Source of the DNA: Clarireedia homoeocarpa
Taxonomy: Eukaryota; Ascomycota; Leotiomycetes; Helotiales; Rutstroemiaceae
Assembly (NCBI GenBank): GCA_001465935.1
Contig: LNKV01000004.1
Coordinates: forward strand, 186,001-250,000
Direction of reading: 5' to 3'
Length of the DNA: 64,000 bases
Shown here piece after piece: positions 44,981 to 55,125 of the stretch (its first letter is position 1; every line of letters starts with the position of its first letter). The notes beneath the pieces are model-generated. The model ran no database searches. It was not told the origin of the DNA and saw nothing but the letters and a program-made list of their open reading frames with translations. The translations under genes and the position numbers were made by a program.

Positions 44981-45025
44981 GGGATGGGATGGGATGGGAT
45001 GGGATGGGATGGGATGGGATGGGGG
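44981..45025. repeat. (GGGAT)8 tract with G-quadruplex potential
   Basis: Eight uninterrupted GGGAT units end in a run of G. Eight successive GGG blocks with two-base loops meet the usual G-quadruplex pattern on the plus strand. Confidence 0.95.
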
Positions 45026-45962
45026 ACTAAGTAGCATGTTAGTTGTTGGGTTGAGGAATGCCACGGGGCTGTAGGTTAAGTTGGGTTTGGGAGGGGGAGG
45101 AGATATAATAGGTAGTGTTCTAGAAGGAAGAGGAGGAGGAGAAGCTTGGTTTCTAGGGGACTTTGGGCTGAAGTAGGTTGGATAATACGGTATATGGTTG
45201 TGGTGTGGTTTGGTTTTGTTTTGTTTGGTGGTGTAGATAGGGCCAAATTAAGTAAGTTAAAGCAAAGTGTATTTAGTAGCTAGTAGTAGTAGTAGTAGTA
45301 GTAAGTTAATTCTTACTATGTATATATACAGTAAGTTGTTGGTTGGATTTTTTTATTTGAATAAAAGTAACTACTGTAAAAGGGAAGTAAAATATATATA
45401 TATATATACATATATAAAAATAAGAGAAAATAAGGGGAAATAAGAGAAAATAAGGGGAAATAAGAGAAATGTCTAGGTACTTGGATCAATCTATCTATCT
45501 ATCTGCTTGGTTGGTTGGTTGGTTGGTTACTTCTTATATCCCTTTGATTGCTGCTATGTTATACGATGATGCTATGCCATTAATGAATGTACCTTACTTT
45601 TCTGGTAAAGGCCCAAGGCAAAGGTTTCGGCAGTGCAGTCAAAATACTGTATGTAGCACGAGTCGCGTGCTCATACTGTAAGGTAAACACCCCCCCCCCT
45701 ATCCTATGACCTCGATAACTTTAGTAAGACAAGGCAAAACAAACCAAAACAAAACGTAGTTAGTCACATGATCGATCGCTCGCTCTGGCAGAATAAAAAG
45801 GTTTCATAAGCTATGACTTTTTTTGTTTTAAACATACGATGTTCAGCCGAGGATTAAAGGGTATGGGCCCGAAGAAAAAAAAAAAAAAAAGAAAAAAAAA
45901 ACAATGAAGAAGCGATGGCGTCATATGTTTGAGAGATGTTTAGTCCCTTGTAGTATTGGAAT

Positions 45963-46000
45963 GAGAGGAGAGGAGAGGAGAGGAGAGGAGAGGAGAGGAG
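45963..46000. repeat. GAGAG pentanucleotide purine tract
   Basis: About seven or eight units of GAGAG on the plus strand; the tract is all purine and continues as mixed purine sequence to 46024. Confidence 0.9.
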
Positions 46001-46037
46001 ATGGGAGAGGAGAGAAGAGAAGGAAAAGATCTCGCCA

Positions 46038-46072
<35 letters not shown>

Positions 46073-46073
46073 T
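46038..46073. repeat. (CTTT)9 microsatellite
   Basis: Nine perfect CTTT units, an all-pyrimidine tract 40 bases after the GAGAG purine tract, so the two strands switch purine content here. Confidence 0.95.
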
Positions 46074-46154
46074 GTTTGGTGTTGTGTATGTACAGTACGG
46101 CATGGAAATACGGGATTGGATGGGATATCTGAGGTACCGAGATTATAGAGCTGA

Positions 46155-46180
46155 GGGGAGGGGAGGGGAGGGGAGGGGAG
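46155..46180. repeat. (GGGGA)5 tract
   Basis: Five GGGGA units on the plus strand, again purine-only and G-quadruplex-prone. Confidence 0.9.
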
Positions 46181-46944
46181 TGAGGTGAGATAGATGAGGT
46201 GATGTGTTGTATGTTGTTTATGTGTTCGGTGACATGGTATCGTATCGTATCGTGGAGTGAGTGAGTGAATGGGATAGGATGGGGTGATATCATATTCATT
46301 GAAATAGAGACGCATGCGGGATTAACAGCGGGAGAGAATGGAGGGGTTGAGACGATGGGGTAAGAGGAGGACGACTATTGATGATGATTAAGTATGGCAT
46401 TATGCTCCGTACAGAGACACAGAGTCTTTTTCACTTCGGCCAAATTACGTCGGCGGGCCTGGGGGGTTCATGCTCTCATATTGCCAATTATGGTAATGTT
46501 AACGACAGTGAGGAGACGATGTGGTGGAAAGGGAAAGGATCAAAGGGAGGGCAGCAAACAAACAACCATAGAAAAGACACGTGAGACAAAAGGTACGATG
46601 CACAGAAGAAAAAAGTACGGCCGAGATGGGTGGAGTTTGGGTGGTTTGGAGGTGGGAATGGGAAGAATAATAAAACCGAGATACTTCCTTGGGATGTGGG
46701 CTCGCTGTTTCTTTTTGGGTTTTGGTTGTAGTTTTGGGTGTGTGTTGTGTGTTGTGTTATGAGTATGTGTGGACTGTGCATCGGATCTTGAACGACTTTG
46801 TGAAGAGAATTTATTCTTCTGACGATTGATTCCCAGCTGTTTTCGTCCGTTGTGTCGTCGTTTGTCGTTTCGCCTTATGGGTTTTTTGCGCTGCACCAAG
46901 TGAGTTCGGCACGTTCGGCACGTTCGGCTAGTCTTCGGGATAGA

Positions 46945-47036
46945 ATTTTATACTTGCATGCAGAGGGATTTTATACTTGCATGCAGAGGGATTTTATACT
47001 TGCATGTAGAGGAATTTTATATTTGCATGCAGAGGG
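46945..47036. repeat. Four copies of a 23-base minisatellite
   Basis: Four contiguous 23-base units beginning ATTTTATACTTGCATGCAGA; copies 1 and 2 are identical, copy 3 has two changes and copy 4 one. Each unit has a TGCATG(C/T)A core, in three copies the palindrome TGCATGCA. It sits about 1.4 kb before the hexose transporter ATG. Confidence 0.95.
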
Positions 47037-47742
47037 CGAGGTGAGGCGAGCGACCGGAACAGGACAAGAACTGCAGACGCCGATCCATTCGTGGTTGTGT
47101 GCATACATTCTTGGTTGTGTGCATACATATTTTGTACATACAAAGTACTTCCGTACATGCATTGATATCAGATCATACAAAGTGCTACAACGTCCATATG
47201 CAAGTAATGCAGTCGAAGGAAAAGCTGCCAAAACTGCCAAAAACTACCACGAAAACGCTCCAACATCGGCGCCACATGATCCACCCGATCCACTTATTTA
47301 CACGCTTACAACTAATATCCGCAGGACTGCCGCTTCATCCCTACAGCCTCAACCTTGTTTCGTCCTCTCAACTCGCTTCGAAGTTTTCTCTTTTATGGAT
47401 ACGGTGGATGTGGTGGATCGCTCGATGCGTCTTGGTGAACCCTTGAGCCTCACATTCTCCCTCACATTCTCCCCCTCTAGTCTCCAAAGAGGCAAGTGGG
47501 AACGGCATCCCATGGTAATCTTCCGACTTTTGGGAACGGCATCATCACTGAATCATCACTCACGAGACGACATGTGTAGAGACGAATGTGTGATAAACGC
47601 GCATCAACTCGAACCAAGACCACGAACTGACTCAACGCGAATCAAGCAAGAATCAGCTTGCATCCCCCTTTACTTGAACAAAAGAAGAAAGAGAGAGAGA
47701 GAGAAAAGAGCTTCCACCGCGATTAAACGCTCCGGTGCTTAG
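46981..47742 (+). CDS. Doubtful open frame over the 23-base repeat, 253 residues
   Basis: The frame from ATG 46981, which lies within the 23-base repeat, is open for 253 residues and extends further 5' without ATG. The predicted protein is compositionally ordinary, with a small internal repeat (SLTFSLTFSPSS) and a basic end (NKRRKREREKRAS). No domain, signal peptide or conserved block is seen, and it may be a chance open frame in the transporter's upstream region. Confidence 0.2.
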   Translation: MQRDFILACRGILYLHAEGEVRRATGTGQELQTPIHSWLCAYILGCVHTYFVHTKYFRTCIDIRSYKVLQRPYASNAVEGKAAKTAKNYHENAPTSAPHDPPDPLIYTLTTNIRRTAASSLQPQPCFVLSTRFEVFSFMDTVDVVDRSMRLGEPLSLTFSLTFSPSSLQRGKWERHPMVIFRLLGTASSLNHHSRDDMCRDECVINAHQLEPRPRTDSTRIKQESACIPLYLNKRRKREREKRASTAIKRSGA

Positions 47743-48418
47743 TTCTCGGCGCTATCGCGGTCGTTGAGTTACGAAAGGACCCGATTTTCTCCATATCGAA
47801 TTTCTTCCAATACTACGAAGCACGAATTTTCCATCGCTTCGTCCGTCCATCATACGTCGTTCTCAAACCTCCCACCACAAGAGTAATGGTAACGCAGAAC
47901 CACACCACCCACCGCTGCGAACCAACAGGCAATACCCTAAGCCATGTTGTGCCGACATGCGGGCAGTCCGGCAAATCATGGCGGTTGCGAAAGATTGACG
48001 CATTTCCTAAATGACTTGAAAATGCCTTTCGTTGGTCCACTAAAGCTCTCGCCCCGAATGGGGGAAAAGACTCCAAGTAGCCAAAGTTCGGGTCGGACAA
48101 CCGACCACCTGATAGAATGATGGAGAGATTAGAGATTTCATGGAGTTGGCTTGGAGGAGGAGGAGTAGGGGGAGATACTCCATGTCTCCACCCATGGTTT
48201 TTCTCTCTCGTGTGCTCCATCGACTTGGTATAAATTCCCTTTCGCCCTCCGCATCTTCTCCAAATCCCACCCATACTCTAATACTCCACGTCTCTTCTAT
48301 CTTCTTTTGTATTTCTGGGGTGAGAGTACATTATCGTCTTGATCTTCCATCTCACTGTCTGTACTTCCATCATATCACATCACATCTTGGGGGAACTGAT
48401 TGGCACATACTGTTCATC

Positions 48419-50419
48419 ATGGGTTTGTTCAGTAAGAAGAAGACGGAATCAACCGTCTTCAACGAAAAGAATGTTAGCAGCACAGAAGGAACTCCTGCTG
48501 CGCACACACCTACCGAAACTCCTGTTGCCGCTCGATCATTGAATGAGTCTGCGCCAGAACACCACGATAATGTCCCGGTGGCCGAACTTGAGAAGCAGCC
48601 AGTTACTCGCCTGGCTCTTATGCTTGGTGCAATTGCCTCAATTGGTGGTTTCATGTTCGGTTATGAATCTGGTCAAATTTCTGGTATGTGACAATCTCTC
48701 GTGCCCGCACCACCACATCTTATCAATTTCGTCGAATCTATCTGTTTAACACGATCTATAGGTTTCGTCCAGATGAGCGATTTCCTCAATCGATTCGGTG
48801 AAAATGGTCAATTGAGCGCCGTCCGAAACGGAACTATCGTCGCCATTCTCTGCGCAGGTACTTTGGTCGGATGTCTTATCAGTGGTGTCATCTGCGACAA
48901 GATCGGTCGTCGTTATACTATTTCCGCATCAGCTTTCTTCTACATCATTGGTGTTATTATCGAGATTACTAGCACCACTCACTGGGTTCAATTCGCTATG
49001 GGTCGTTTCACTGCTGGTTTGGGTATTGGCGCTCTCAGTACTAGTGTGCCTATGTACCAGTCTGAGAGTGTGCCCAAGAACATTCGTGGTGCTGTTGTTT
49101 CTAGTTATCAATTGCTCATTACTTTGGGTATCTGGACTGCTTATATGGTAAGTTCTCTATTCCGGTTCCTTTACCCCTAAATCATAAAATTTCTAACGTC
49201 GGAGTAGATCAACTACGGAACACATTCCAAATATGACAACTCCGCTCAATGGCGTATCCCTAACGGTCTCTCCGCTCTTTGGGCCATCGTTCTCGGTACC
49301 GCTGTTCTCTTCATGCCTGAATCTCCTCGTTTCGCATACCGTGTTGGTCGTGTTGAGGAAGCCCGTATCAACATGGCTCGTCTTAACGGTGTCGACCCTT
49401 ACTCCCCCTTGATCGATGCCGAACTCGCAGAAATCGAAGAGAAACTCGCTGCTGAGAGAGAAGGTGGCGATCACCCTTGGTACGAAATCTTCACCGGACC
49501 AAGAATGTTGTACAGAACTCTTTTGGGAATGGTTCTCCAAGCTGGTCAACAATTGACTGGTGCTAACTTCTTCTTCTACTATGGGTATGCTATTCCCTAA
49601 CTTTCCCCCCCCCCCCCCCCCCCAAAGTCCAAAAATAGAGTCAGTCGCTAATTTTAAAACAGAACAACCATCTTCAAGTCCACTGGTATTCAAGACAGTT
49701 ACGTAACCTCCATTATTCTCGGTACCGTCAACGTCGTCGCCACTATCGGTGGTCTCTGGATCGTCAAGAACTGCGGTCGTCGCAAGGCCCTCATGATCGG
49801 TGCCGCCGAAATGTTCGGCTGTATGTTGGTCTATGCTTTCGTCGGACACTTCTGCATTCAAGGCAAAGACAACACCCAAGCCGCCGGCGCAGTCCTCATC
49901 GTCTTCACCTGTCTCTTCATTGTCGGTTTCGCCACCACCTGGGGCCCACTCGTCTGGGCCATCGTTGGTGAACTCTACCCAGCCCGCTACCGTGCCTCCT
50001 GCATGGCCGTTGCCACCGCTTCCAACTGGCTCCTCAACTTCCTCATCTCGTTCTTCACCACTTTCATCACGAACGATATCGACTACTACTACGGATTGGT
50101 CTTCGCCGTCTCTCTGTTCTGTCTCTTCTGGATTGTATTCTTCTTCGTCATTGAGTCGAAGGATCGTTCATTGGAGGAAATCGATACCATGTATGTTTTG
50201 CACGTTAACCCGATTACCAGCGCCAAATGGGATGCGAAGAATCTAGGCCCAGAAGGTTTGGTGCCGGGCACGGATGGTCTGTATCTGACGAGTGGGGGCA
50301 AGGATATTAAGAAGGGCGAGCAGGCGGGAAGACCGATGCTGGAGCATGATGAGAGAATGTTCCCGGAAACGAAAGCTGAGGGTGCGGGTGCGGATGGAGA
50401 GATCCACAAGGCGGTTTAG
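48419..50419 (+). CDS. MFS hexose transporter (fungal glucose transporter)
   Basis: Twelve-helix sugar porter of the plasma membrane. Exons 48419-48683, 48762-49147, 49208-49584 and 49663-50419 give 594 residues. Sugar porter motifs: GFMFGYESGQISG in helix 1, DKIGRRYTI, GRFTAGLGIGALSTSVPMYQSE, MPESPRFAYRVGR, LQAGQQLTGANFFFYYGTTIF, TTWGPLVWAIVGELYPARYRA, and IESKDRSLEEID. In the last place most relatives have PETKGRSLEEID, so the PETKG box is altered to IESKD. Both termini are long cytosolic tails. The third intron contains a run of 19 C. A long repeat-rich upstream region and an extended leader suggest complex sugar-dependent control, which is inference. The gene converges with a GH16 glucanase. 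Confidence 0.94.
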
Positions 50420-51237
50420 ATGAGTGGGGGAGCTGATATGATGCAACAAGGGGAGCGGATAGGTTGAGTGGCTGTTTTACTACTGGCTAGTGGATTCTTT
50501 GAATGAATCAGAGGGGGTTCATGATGACGAGACGAGACGAGACGAGATGAGACGATGGGATGGGATGGATTTAGCCTGCCTGGTACAGGACACAAATCAA
50601 CGCAACGCACACAACACAAAGAGGGGCAACGAGACGATACGATACGATATGGGATGAGAATTGTATATATATAGTAATGTACTACACCACCACAACAAAG
50701 CATTGGGAGGGCGTTTTCGGGAGGTTGGTTGGCATTGGCAAAAAAGATGAAAAAAGATAATTTTAACTTGAAGTCGAGCGCGAGACAATATCGACGCGGT
50801 AAATAGAATTAATGGAATATATATTTTTAAATTTGTATAAAAGAACAGAAAAAAGAAAAGAAAATAAAAGTTTGGTCTTTGTGTGTGTGTGTCACTTTTA
50901 CTTAAAATTTGTTTTGTTTTGTTTGATTTGATTTGATTTGATTCGTGTACTCTCTCTCTCTCCTAACAACATGTTATATACATAAACCGTCTAACGCAAT
51001 AATATATACAAAAAAAAAAGGGGGGGGGGGCGGTAAAAAAAAAACCGAATGAAGGCTGTAGAAGTAAATGCTGTAGTAGAGCTGCGCCAGATAAATTGGG
51101 TTGGGTTGGTGCTTGTGAATCTGAATCTGAATCTGAATCCGTCAAAGCGAGTGTGTGTGTGTAGTGAGTGAGTGTGCTTGCTACTACTACTCTACCGTCT
51201 CTCTCTCTCTCTCTCTTTCTCTCTCTTTCTTTCTCCT
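50420..51237. other. Convergent intergenic region with simple repeats
   Basis: 3' flanks of the hexose transporter and the GH16 gene. Repeats: GACGA copies at 50525-50548, GT run at 50879-50892, TTGAT/TTTGA copies at 50920-50944, A9G10-type runs at 51010-51030, GAATCT copies at 51116-51138, CT-rich run at 51200-51236 next to the GH16 stop codon. No gene is seen. Confidence 0.6.
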
Positions 51238-52230
51238 CTACTGATAAACCTTAACCGAGTTAATCTCCCAATAAGCCTGGGCGAAGACGGCCGGGTTGGC
51301 GCCGACGTAGGCCTGGCAGGTGCTCGCGGCGGAGGCGCAGCTGCCGGAGCTCCAGACGGAGCCGGCCCAGTCGCCGCAGAAGGTGGTGTCGAAGACGATG
51401 TTCTGGTTCTTGAAGCTGTTGTCGACGGTGCAGCCGCTGCCGCCGTTGAAGGCCACGACGGGGAGCCCCCAGTTGCCCGTCACGGGCTTGCCGGCTGTGA
51501 TGTCTGCGGGGATGCTCCCGCGCGGGAAAAACCACACGTAGATCCCGCTGGACTCCCACTGCATGGCGTAGACGCCGCCGCCGTTGTTGTTGAAGGGGGT
51601 GCCGTAGGCGAGGGGTTTGTTGGTGCTGGCGGAGCAGCCGTCGTTGCCGTTGTTGGCGTTGCAGTTGGATTGCGTGAGGACGGTACCGGATTGCGAGCCG
51701 GCGATGTTCATGACGCAGCCGGGGCCGGTGTGCAGGGTGATGGCGTCGGTGCCGGCGAGGTTGACGCCCTCGATGATGTCGATTTCACCCGAGCTGGGCC
51801 AGTTGGGGCCGAAGAGCCAGAAGGCGGGCCAGACCCCGCAGATGCTGCCGGGCATGTGCGCGATGTCGGCGATGAAGAGGCCGTGGTTGTAGGCTTTGTT
51901 GGAGGAGATACGCACGGATGCGCGCCCGGCAGAGGGGTTCACGGTGGTGTGGTCGACCCCGAGGTAGACTTGGTTGTTGTTGGTGTTGATGAGGCCGGCG
52001 GCGGAGGCGGCGGATTGGGATTGGTAGGAGACGTAGCCGTGGGTGGGGTCGGCGCCGGTGTAGAAGTTGAAGCCGGAGAAGAAATTGCTGTGGTCGTACG
52101 TGTCGACTAGGGAGTAGCCTTGGGCGGCATATTGGGAGTATGTGCCGAGTTTGGCGGTGGCAGCGGCGTGGATGGTGGAGGGGAGGGAGGAGAGGAGAGT
52201 GAGACCGAGGAGTTTGAGATCCTGATGCAT
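51238..52230 (-). CDS. Secreted GH16 endo-1,3(4)-beta-glucanase
   Basis: Retaining glucanase acting on laminarin, mixed-linkage glucan or fungal wall glucan outside the cell. Single exon, 330 residues from ATG 52230 (MHQDLKLLGLTLLSSLPSTIHA), with signal cleavage near residue 22. Fungal GH16 features: YDHSNFFSGFNFYTGADPTHG, NHGLFIADIAHMPG, GVWPAFWLFGPNWPSSGEIDIIEG with nucleophile Glu149 and acid/base Glu154, and the end AQAYWEINSVKVYQ. There are several Cys expected to pair. Codons are strongly C-ending except in the last ten. No GPI signal is seen. Upstream TATATAAG (about 52439-52446) may be its TATA box. Released glucose could be imported by the adjacent transporter (inference). Confidence 0.93.
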   Translation of the reverse strand: MHQDLKLLGLTLLSSLPSTIHAAATAKLGTYSQYAAQGYSLVDTYDHSNFFSGFNFYTGADPTHGYVSYQSQSAASAAGLINTNNNQVYLGVDHTTVNPSAGRASVRISSNKAYNHGLFIADIAHMPGSICGVWPAFWLFGPNWPSSGEIDIIEGVNLAGTDAITLHTGPGCVMNIAGSQSGTVLTQSNCNANNGNDGCSASTNKPLAYGTPFNNNGGGVYAMQWESSGIYVWFFPRGSIPADITAGKPVTGNWGLPVVAFNGGSGCTVDNSFKNQNIVFDTTFCGDWAGSVWSSGSCASAASTCQAYVGANPAVFAQAYWEINSVKVYQ

Positions 52231-53855
52231 CTTGTTACAGATGATAGAACAGGCTAGATAGATGGAAGGAGTGGAAAGTTGGAAAGGGTACAATGAGTCG
52301 TAAAGACTTCAAGGAGTGGAATGCTTGTGTACGTTCAAGGAGTGTGTGTACAAGAACTGGGCTTGAAGGAATGTAGGAATGTAAAGACGACGCTTGAATG
52401 TCCAGATTTCAACTTGAAGTCTGTAGAGTTCGACGTCCTTATATATTCCAAGATTCACCGCATAATGTGATCAAAGTGAGTGTCTTCTGCACTCCACCCA
52501 GATCACTTGTCATGGCTCAAAAATCATCGGAAGATAGACGGCGAAATTCATCGTGCCTATGTTACAGTCCTTCCAAGTGGAGGAAAATTTCCAGCCAAAG
52601 CAGTCCATCGAGAATCTGAAACGTAATCAGCGTATCTTCTGATCGGAAAGAAAACATGTGAGATGCACTAGGATGCAGCTTAGCCCGTAGCCAGAAGATA
52701 GCTTCTAGGTAAAAGTGGCATTATCAGCGTTCGAAAACCGTCACCGACGAGAAGTATTTTATCCACGATACCAATCAAGCAAACTTGCGATTGGGTCCCA
52801 GTTGCCGCCAGTGCCCACAAAATCTTCCGTCAGGGAATGGAAATGAGAAAGAACATATATGACTAGGGCATGCGAACTAAGCTCACGAATGAGAGCCCCG
52901 CAAACGGAAATTAGAGTCGTGCTCTCTGCGGCGGCCTCGGAGGTCACGAACAGAGCCCAATGTGTCGTCTGGGGTTGGTTGACTCGTGCATTTAGGTCAT
53001 GCAAGTCCTTGTCCCATTTAAGGGGTACCTTACAGAGCTAAGCTGCTTGAACCACCCACGGCTGCCAGATCTCAGCCACTCGATAATCTGGGGAAAAGCG
53101 CCATCAAAATGCCTTGCAGATATTGGCTCCCGAACGCACAGAATGTCGGTACTGGTTTATTTCCGCTCTGAACAAATCTGCACTGTGAGTTGTTTAGCCT
53201 CGTGAGCCACATTGCTGGGCGCTTTGTCTGATCGGCTGATAGACTATTTCTCATAATTTGCGGATCATTTGATCCTGTATTACCACCGAGCAAGTGTCCG
53301 AAAGATTTTGTTCTTTTCTTCTTTTTCGATGCAATTTTGGCGCTTTCGACCTTTCCCAAATGGCGGGGTGAATGAAGGCCCGGCTCGAGGGTGTTTGTGA
53401 CATGGTGGCGTTTATCCGGAAAGACACGTTACAATGACGACCCATTTAGCCGGTACAGACGTGTTTGGGATCGACTTTTCGGATTTCATTTGCACTTATT
53501 GGTTCGGCAGATAGACAGGTCGACGAGTATCGTGGTTTCTCGGGCGCTTGCAGATCTACAGTAGTGGCATGTACATTGAGTAAGGTTAATTGTTCGGGAA
53601 TGCCCTCAAGTGGGATGAATCATCCCGCAGATTTCGAAAGGAGTTTCGGCGACTGGGTGGAGATCCAGATGGTTTTCAGGGAGTCAAAAGTCAAGGGCCA
53701 TGATCCATCTAGGGGCTGTATCCTTGCTTGTAAGAAAAATGAAGCATGGAGCAGCCTAGCATGGAGCGGCCTGGCACGGGGAAATTGAAATACAGTCGTT
53801 GGTGCCGGAATATGCTCCCTTTCCGCACAACAATTCCCTTAATCAATATAACCCT
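52231..53855. other. Intergenic region, 1.6 kb
   Basis: Upstream of the GH16 gene and downstream of the ubiquitin hydrolase gene. Open frames such as 52759-53004 and 53072-53359 (minus) and 53465-53788 (plus) have no recognisable features. A GCATGGAGC(G/A)GCCT direct repeat lies near 53744-53774. Confidence 0.5.
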
Positions 53856-54679
53856 TCAATCTGCCTTTGCAAGTGCAATACAACTAAACCTCAAATCTCC
53901 GCCAGCAGCTTCTTCTTCCATCTTAATCATTCCGCCTATACCTTTTTGGATCGCCGTCTCGCTCAACACATCCTCGTCGTCGGCCAACAAGCCTCTATCG
54001 AGCGGCCCTTTTCTGCTACCCTCCAACTCCCATAGATGTCCATCGTCACCTTTCACAAACGCCACAAAATGCTGGCCCAATCTATCACCCTCCGCAGCAC
54101 TGGGTGCAACCGTGTCCCCCATTTCTGCAACACTCTGATGTGCATCCTCGAATTCCTTATCATCATACAGCATCTGAGCGCGTTCTTTCATCTTCAGCGG
54201 GAGAGCCTTTTCCCGAAGTCGAGACAACGTAGTATTTGGTAAAATGAAGTCTTTGGCAGGACCATTGATAAGACAGTGAAGAAGACCGATAGACCCGCAG
54301 GCGTGTCCAATGGTTTGCTTGAACCAAATCACGGGTTCCTCGGGGCCAGAACCCTCGTAGGTAGATAGCGGGGTGTCTTCGGCTAGACGAGATGTGTTCC
54401 AGGAAGGAGTGAGTGGGAGGATGACAAGGAGGGCATAGACTGGACGGGGGATCGTGGATAAAAGACTTGGCTCTGTGAGAGAGTAGACATCGTAGAATGC
54501 GAGATCAGGAGAAAGGCCGAGCCGCTTTGCTAGAGCATTCATAACCTCCGGATTATTCTCTGCGAAGCAGAAGGGAACGAAATAAGCAGGTGACTTTTGT
54601 GGTTTGTAAGATGCACCTCAACCTTACCTAGAACTGTGAATGTCTTGATTCCATTGTGGATGGTAACGGGTATAGGCAT
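53856..54679 (-). CDS. YUH1: Ubiquitin C-terminal hydrolase (UCH, peptidase C12)
   Basis: Deubiquitinase that removes small adducts from ubiquitin's C-terminus. Exons 54679-54628 and 54559-53856 give 251 residues. The family start VTIHNGIKTFTVLENNPEVMNALAKRLGL joins across the intron, followed by FYDVYSLTEP, then WFKQTIGHACGSIGLLH (catalytic Cys105; Gln just before), a flexible crossover loop region, and GQHFVAFV (catalytic His181). The position of the catalytic Asp reads LWELEGSRKGP, with Glu197 where UCH enzymes usually have Asp (ELDG). Glu could still support His181; whether relatives share it must be checked. No C-terminal extension, so it is the short UCH-L1/L3/Yuh1 class. Confidence 0.92.
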
Positions 54680-55125
54680 GGCGAGGGTGCTGACAAGGTA
54701 GCTGGATGGGATATGCTGATTCCAAAGTGCATTTATGGAATTGCTTGAGCCTCTGATATTACTTTTGCTTCGTTTGCGGAGGACAGTCCTTCATCCTGAT
54801 ACCGAGATTCAGAATGGTAATGTTACACGACGGAGGCAGAAGCGATTACACGGCCGTCTAACTGCTTTGCTCCCTTGCGCGAATGAGTAAGCACTTTAGG
54901 AACACCTCAGCGCAAATTGTGTGCAAAGCACCCCACACCACCCCGCAATGCACGAGTAAGCTTAAGAGTAAGCTTACGATTATGATACTCGGAATACTTC
55001 ATTATAATGGCAAAAATGATGTGATAACCTGAGAGATGTGAGATACAAATATTCCCATTGTTCCTTTGATAGAGACTCTACGAAGATTCTACAACATTTC
55101 AGCACGATGCCCAATTCCATTTCTC
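54680..55125. other. Intergenic region, 446 bases
   Basis: Promoter of the ubiquitin hydrolase gene and the 3' flank of the F-box-like gene. An imperfect AAGAGTAAGCTTA direct repeat lies at 54950-54977. No gene is seen. Confidence 0.5.

Larger units (their letters stand above)
44659..48418. other. Long repeat-rich intergenic region, 3.8 kb
   Basis: Between TM9 and the hexose transporter. It is dense in simple repeats: (GGGAT)8, AGT copies near 45283-45302, TA copies near 45392-45409, a 20-base duplication of AAGAGAAAATAAGGGGAAAT at 45422-45461, GGTT copies near 45508-45528, poly-C near 45690, poly-A at 45878-45900, purine tracts and a 23-base minisatellite. A TATA-like GTATAAAT at 48228-48235 lies about 185 bases before the transporter ATG. 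The open frames here are treated as doubtful. Confidence 0.6.

Noticed and set aside
45854..46315. Open frames running through purine/pyrimidine repeats
   Set aside because: They are open only because CTTT and CTCCT repeats contain no stops.
46852..46980. Upstream extension of the 46981-47742 frame
   Set aside because: The extension begins with a non-ATG codon and runs through short repeats; there is no support for a protein start.
46945..47036. CRISPR-like array
   Set aside because: The 23-base units are contiguous with no spacers and the genome is eukaryotic.
47813..48274. 153-codon minus-strand frame in the hexose transporter leader region
   Set aside because: No domain, no conserved-looking block and overlap with the likely transporter promoter and leader.
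51172..52110. 312-codon plus-strand open frame opposite the GH16 gene
   Set aside because: It is an Ala/Gly/Val-rich shadow produced by strongly C-biased codons on the other strand; the GH16 frame has signal peptide and catalytic motif.
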